Origin: Oscillospiraceae bacterium
GTDB lineage: Bacteria > Bacillota > Clostridia > Oscillospirales > Acutalibacteraceae
Reading direction: 5' to 3'
DNA: 64,000 nucleotides
NCBI GenBank assembly: GCA_015066635.1
Contig: SVOA01000006.1
Location: 1-64,000, forward strand
Shown here: positions 60,965 to 64,000 of the stretch, piece by piece
Layout: each line of letters opens with the position of its first letter
How positions within the stretch are numbered: the first letter of the stretch is position 1
Position numbers and translations under genes: made by a program
Notes under the pieces: model-generated
Told to the model about the DNA's origin: nothing
Database searches by the model: none
The model's input: only the letters and a program-made list of their open reading frames with translations

Positions 60965-63352
60965 ATGAGCGAATACTTTGATATTTTCAAAATAGAAACT
61001 GCGCCTGTGACTCAGGACAAAAATACCGTTACCGAGGGTAAGGTCAGAGTCAGCGTGCTTACAGACAGCCTTGTCCGTGTCGAAAAGCATAAAAACGGCA
61101 GCTTTTGTGACGCTCCGACACAGACCGTGCTTTTCCGTGATTTTGACAGTCCGCAGTTTGAAAGCAGCGTTTCGGGCGGGCATATTCATATAAAAACGGA
61201 AAAAGCGGAGTTCTCGGTAAACTTCAGAACAGGCAAAATGGAATACATAATTCTTGATGCAGAGAAGCATTACGAATATAAATCGGGCAACCTCAAGGGC
61301 ACAAAGAGAACTCTTGACCGCAGCTTCGGTGCGGTAAAGCTCGGAGACGGCATAATGTCAAAAAACGGTATTGCCGTCCTTGACGATACGCGCTCTCTTG
61401 TAATTAACGAGGACGGTACGCTCACGGACAAAAACCCGGACTGCATTGATAAATACTATTTTGCCTATGCTCACGATTACAGACGCGCGCTGAGGGACTT
61501 CTTCCGTCTGACGGGCTTTCCCGACCTTATTCCGAGGTTTGCGCTCGGCAACTGGTGGTCGCGTTACAAGGCGTACACTCAGGATGAGTATATTGCTCTT
61601 ATTCAGAAATTCAAGGACAGAAATATACCTCTTTGCGTAGCGACGGTCGATATGGACTGGCATTGGGTTGACATCAAAAAGCAGTTCGGCGGCGTCAAGC
61701 AGGATGACAAGGGCGGATTAAGAAAATGGATATTCGGCTCGGGCTGGACGGGTTACAGCTGGAATACCGAGCTTTTCCCCGACCCCGACGGTTTTCTGAA
61801 ATGGCTTAAAAAACAGAATCTCAAGGTAACTCTTAATCTTCATCCCGCAGACGGAGTCCGCTTCTTTGAGGAAGCATATAAGGAATTTGCGGAATATATG
61901 GGCATAGACCCTAAATCAAAAAAGAGCATTGAATTCGATATTACCGACAAAAAGTTTATCGAAGGGTATTTCAAATATCTTCACGAGCCCATGGAAAAGG
62001 CAGGCGTTGACTTCTGGTGGATAGACTGGCAGCAGGGGACAAAGACAAAAATCGACGGTCTTGACCCTCTGTGGGCGCTCAACCACTATCACTATCTGCA
62101 CTCGGGAAGCAACGGCACGAGACCTCTTATACTTTCTCGCTTTGCCGGCGCGGGCTCGCACCGTTATCCTCTCGGCTTTTCGGGAGATACGGCGCAGAAC
62201 TGGAAGGTTCTCAATTTCCAGCCCTACTTTACGAATACGGCCGCCAATATAGGTTACACCTGGTGGAGCCATGACATCGGCGGACATATGATGGGCAGTA
62301 AGGATGATGAGCTGTATCTTCGCTGGGTACAGTACGGCGTTTTCAGCCCGATAATGAGACTTCACTCGACCTCAAACGAGTTTATGGGCAAGGAGCCGTG
62401 GAATTATTCCGCGCCCGTTGAACGCGGCGTTACCGAAATGCTCAGACTCCGACACAGACTCATACCGTACATTTACTCGATGAATTACAAAACGCACACC
62501 GAGGGACTTGCTCTGTGCGAACCGTTATATTACGGCGACCCCGAAGAGGAAAACGCATATAAATACGGCAACGCATACCGCTTCGGTACCGAGCTTGTTG
62601 TAAGCCCCGTAACAGAGCCCGTTGACAGAAGCACCAACCTCGCAAAGACTTCTCTGTATCTTCCCGAGGGCAGATATACGGACTTCTTTACGGGCAGGAT
62701 ATACAAGGGCGGCAGGGTGTATAATATGTATCGCGACATCGGTTCGATTCCCGTTCTCGCGCGCGAGGGAGCCGTTATCCCCATGGACGGCACAGACGCG
62801 TCAAACGGCGCAGGCAACCCCCGAAAGCTTGACGTTCTTGTTTACAGAGGAAACAACAGCTTTACAATGTATGAGGATGACGGAATCAGTCTCGACTATA
62901 AGGCAGGTAAATACTGTAAAACCGTGTTTGACGTTTCGGAAAAGGACGATACCCTTGAGCTGAAGCTTCACACCGAGGGCGACACGGGCGTTATCCCCAA
63001 AAAGCGCAGATACCGCTTTATCTTCAGGGACATAGTCAGCGCTCAGGCAGACATTTTTGCCGACGGACTCCGCGTAGCGTCGGCGAATGTAAGCGACAAA
63101 AACGGATATGTTGAATTAAGCGCCGAGCTTCAGCCCGACTGCGAGGTCAGAATTATTCTTACCGACGTAAAGGTTCTTACAAACCCGCCCAAGAGGGAGA
63201 TGCTTATTGAACTGATTTCAAAATATCAGTGCTCAAACGGCGAAAAGAAGAAAAAATACAGCGACTATACAGACGGTAAATGCGGAATTCCCGATCTCAT
63301 TTCCGAGTGCTTCCGCGGGCCGCTTGAGGAAATAGAAAATATTTGTCTATAA
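60965..63352 (+). CDS. Glycoside hydrolase family 31 (alpha-glucosidase-type)
   Basis: The 795-residue enzyme has an N-terminal beta domain to about residue 170, then a TIM barrel with the nucleophile Asp354 in WWIDWQQG and the acid/base Asp408 in GFSGDTAQNW. The substrate loops NWWSRYKAYTQDEY and WWSHDIGGHMMG are also present. There is no signal peptide, so it works in the cytoplasm. GH31 members act on alpha-glucosides, isomalto- or alpha-xylosides, and the specificity is not readable here. ATG 60965 follows AAGGGGAGAT. ATG 60938 has no site. Confidence 0.9.
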   Translation: MSEYFDIFKIETAPVTQDKNTVTEGKVRVSVLTDSLVRVEKHKNGSFCDAPTQTVLFRDFDSPQFESSVSGGHIHIKTEKAEFSVNFRTGKMEYIILDAEKHYEYKSGNLKGTKRTLDRSFGAVKLGDGIMSKNGIAVLDDTRSLVINEDGTLTDKNPDCIDKYYFAYAHDYRRALRDFFRLTGFPDLIPRFALGNWWSRYKAYTQDEYIALIQKFKDRNIPLCVATVDMDWHWVDIKKQFGGVKQDDKGGLRKWIFGSGWTGYSWNTELFPDPDGFLKWLKKQNLKVTLNLHPADGVRFFEEAYKEFAEYMGIDPKSKKSIEFDITDKKFIEGYFKYLHEPMEKAGVDFWWIDWQQGTKTKIDGLDPLWALNHYHYLHSGSNGTRPLILSRFAGAGSHRYPLGFSGDTAQNWKVLNFQPYFTNTAANIGYTWWSHDIGGHMMGSKDDELYLRWVQYGVFSPIMRLHSTSNEFMGKEPWNYSAPVERGVTEMLRLRHRLIPYIYSMNYKTHTEGLALCEPLYYGDPEEENAYKYGNAYRFGTELVVSPVTEPVDRSTNLAKTSLYLPEGRYTDFFTGRIYKGGRVYNMYRDIGSIPVLAREGAVIPMDGTDASNGAGNPRKLDVLVYRGNNSFTMYEDDGISLDYKAGKYCKTVFDVSEKDDTLELKLHTEGDTGVIPKKRRYRFIFRDIVSAQADIFADGLRVASANVSDKNGYVELSAELQPDCEVRIILTDVKVLTNPPKREMLIELISKYQCSNGEKKKKYSDYTDGKCGIPDLISECFRGPLEEIENICL

Positions 63353-63355
63353 ATC

Positions 63356-63384
63356 TTGTCATGCGCAAAATTTAGTGATATTAT
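63356..63384 (+). promoter_or_regulatory. Promoter for the membrane sensor-like gene
   Basis: TTGTCA (63356-63361) and TATTAT (63379-63384) have a 17-base spacer, directly after the GH31 stop. Confidence 0.65.
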
Positions 63385-63417
63385 ATTGTTATAAAGGTAA
63401 AAGGGGAGGTGTAATCA

Positions 63418-64000
63418 ATGCTGAACAGTATATCGACAGTCTTGTTCGGGGACATGGTATGTGCCCTCGTCCTTATCGCGTTGTCGAGCCGTTCCTCAAA
63501 GCAGTTCAGAATACTTGCCGAGGAAAGATTCTTCCTTGAAATTATCCTGTCGGCATTGATTATGATTGTCGCCGACGTTATTTCCGCGCTGGTATCGGGC
63601 AGTATGTTTGCAGGCGCTAAAATTCTGAACGGAATTGTCTGCGGCATCTATCTTTTCGAGATGAGCTTTATCGGTTTTCTGTGGCTTATATACGTTGACT
63701 ATAAGCTTAACAGATTAAACGCCAAAAAGGACTTCAAGACCAGGGTTTTCAATTACGCTATACCCATGGCGGTACTTCTTGTGCTCATTATATCCTCACA
63801 GCAGACGCACATCATTTATTACATTGACGAGGCGAATATTTACCACAAAGGCAGACTCTATATCATACAGGTTATTGTAATGGTATTCTACATCTTTTAC
63901 CCGACGGTGCTTTCTCTTATTGAGGCGCGCAAGCAGGTCAGCCGCGAGGCGAGAAAAGAGAAAAATTCACTTTCTATGTTTGCCGAGGCGGCGCTTATCT
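63418..64000 (+). CDS. Multi-pass membrane protein, partial (N-terminal part of a sensor?)
   Basis: The open frame runs off the window after 194 codons. It shows about six hydrophobic segments in the first 165 residues, then a charged helix (SLIEARKQVSREARKEKNSL). ATG 63418 follows GGGGAGGTG. N-terminal membrane domains of this shape are common in front of GGDEF or histidine-kinase domains in Clostridia, but the effector domain is outside the window and the class is a guess. Confidence 0.7.
   Translation, partial: MLNSISTVLFGDMVCALVLIALSSRSSKQFRILAEERFFLEIILSALIMIVADVISALVSGSMFAGAKILNGIVCGIYLFEMSFIGFLWLIYVDYKLNRLNAKKDFKTRVFNYAIPMAVLLVLIISSQQTHIIYYIDEANIYHKGRLYIIQVIVMVFYIFYPTVLSLIEARKQVSREARKEKNSLSMFAEAALI

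Overview
The window looks like a chromosomal segment of an anaerobic, endospore-lineage Clostridia, probably Oscillospiraceae/Ruminococcaceae. Grounds for this are the sporulation genes (ylbJ, yqfC, yqfD, a CotF-type coat protein), the Bacillota gene order yqfC-yqfD-phoH-ybeY-dgkA-era-yqzL-recO, a trimeric [FeFe]-hydrogenase operon and an SLH-anchored surface protein. Gene density is high and intergenic gaps are short. I see no tRNA, rRNA, CRISPR array or insertion sequence. The taxonomic placement is inference.

Bases 1-8,000 hold a 43-bp inverted repeat, a probable 6S RNA, a DUF1292 gene, an aldose-epimerase relative, an unknown gene, and pyrR-uraA with a PyrR-type attenuator and an unexplained double operator. 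They also hold ylbJ facing the yqfCD sporulation pair. Bases 7,700-15,350 are the conserved phoH-ybeY-dgkA-era-yqzL-recO-mutS2 block, interrupted by a TfoX-like gene and a membrane-anchored hydrolase. Bases 15,400-20,140 hold a lipoprotein, thrH, and a vitamin B6 salvage unit: PdxR-type regulator facing pyridoxal kinase, an ECF S component, a radical SAM protein and a cysteine-rich protein. Bases 20,345-25,343 are the hydrogenase operon (hydC, HATPase, [2Fe-2S] protein, hydB, hydA). Then come a GPH-type symporter, a fused aroE-aroK, aroQ, an aquaporin, a beta-helix/SLH surface protein, nagB, acpS, nnr and a mazF toxin with no visible antitoxin.

Bases 34,350-37,411 form a small, self-contained, phage-derived cassette with its own promoter, attenuator and terminator. 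It encodes a sigma-region-4-like regulator, a BppU/collagen-like fibre protein, a small membrane protein that probably starts at ATT, a holin and a GH25 lysozyme. No capsid, tail-tube, terminase or integrase gene is present. This is my best candidate for an unusual system, either a regulated lysis module or a holin/lysozyme-dependent release module.

Bases 37,450-59,103 are one long co-directional capsule/exopolysaccharide locus. It has an initiating phosphoglycosyl transferase, UDP-GalNAcA genes (tviB/wbpO, tviC/wbpP), UDP-L-FucNAc genes (capE, capF, capG), many glycosyltransferases, a tandem pair of EpsG/Wzy-like polymerases, an acetyltransferase and a Wzx flippase. An HpcH/HpaI-type aldolase and a D-2-hydroxyacid dehydrogenase lie near its start. 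Three genes are clearly AT-richer than their neighbours and look acquired. The window ends with rpsF-ssb-rpsR, two small coat-type genes, a GH31 glucosidase and the start of a membrane sensor-like gene.
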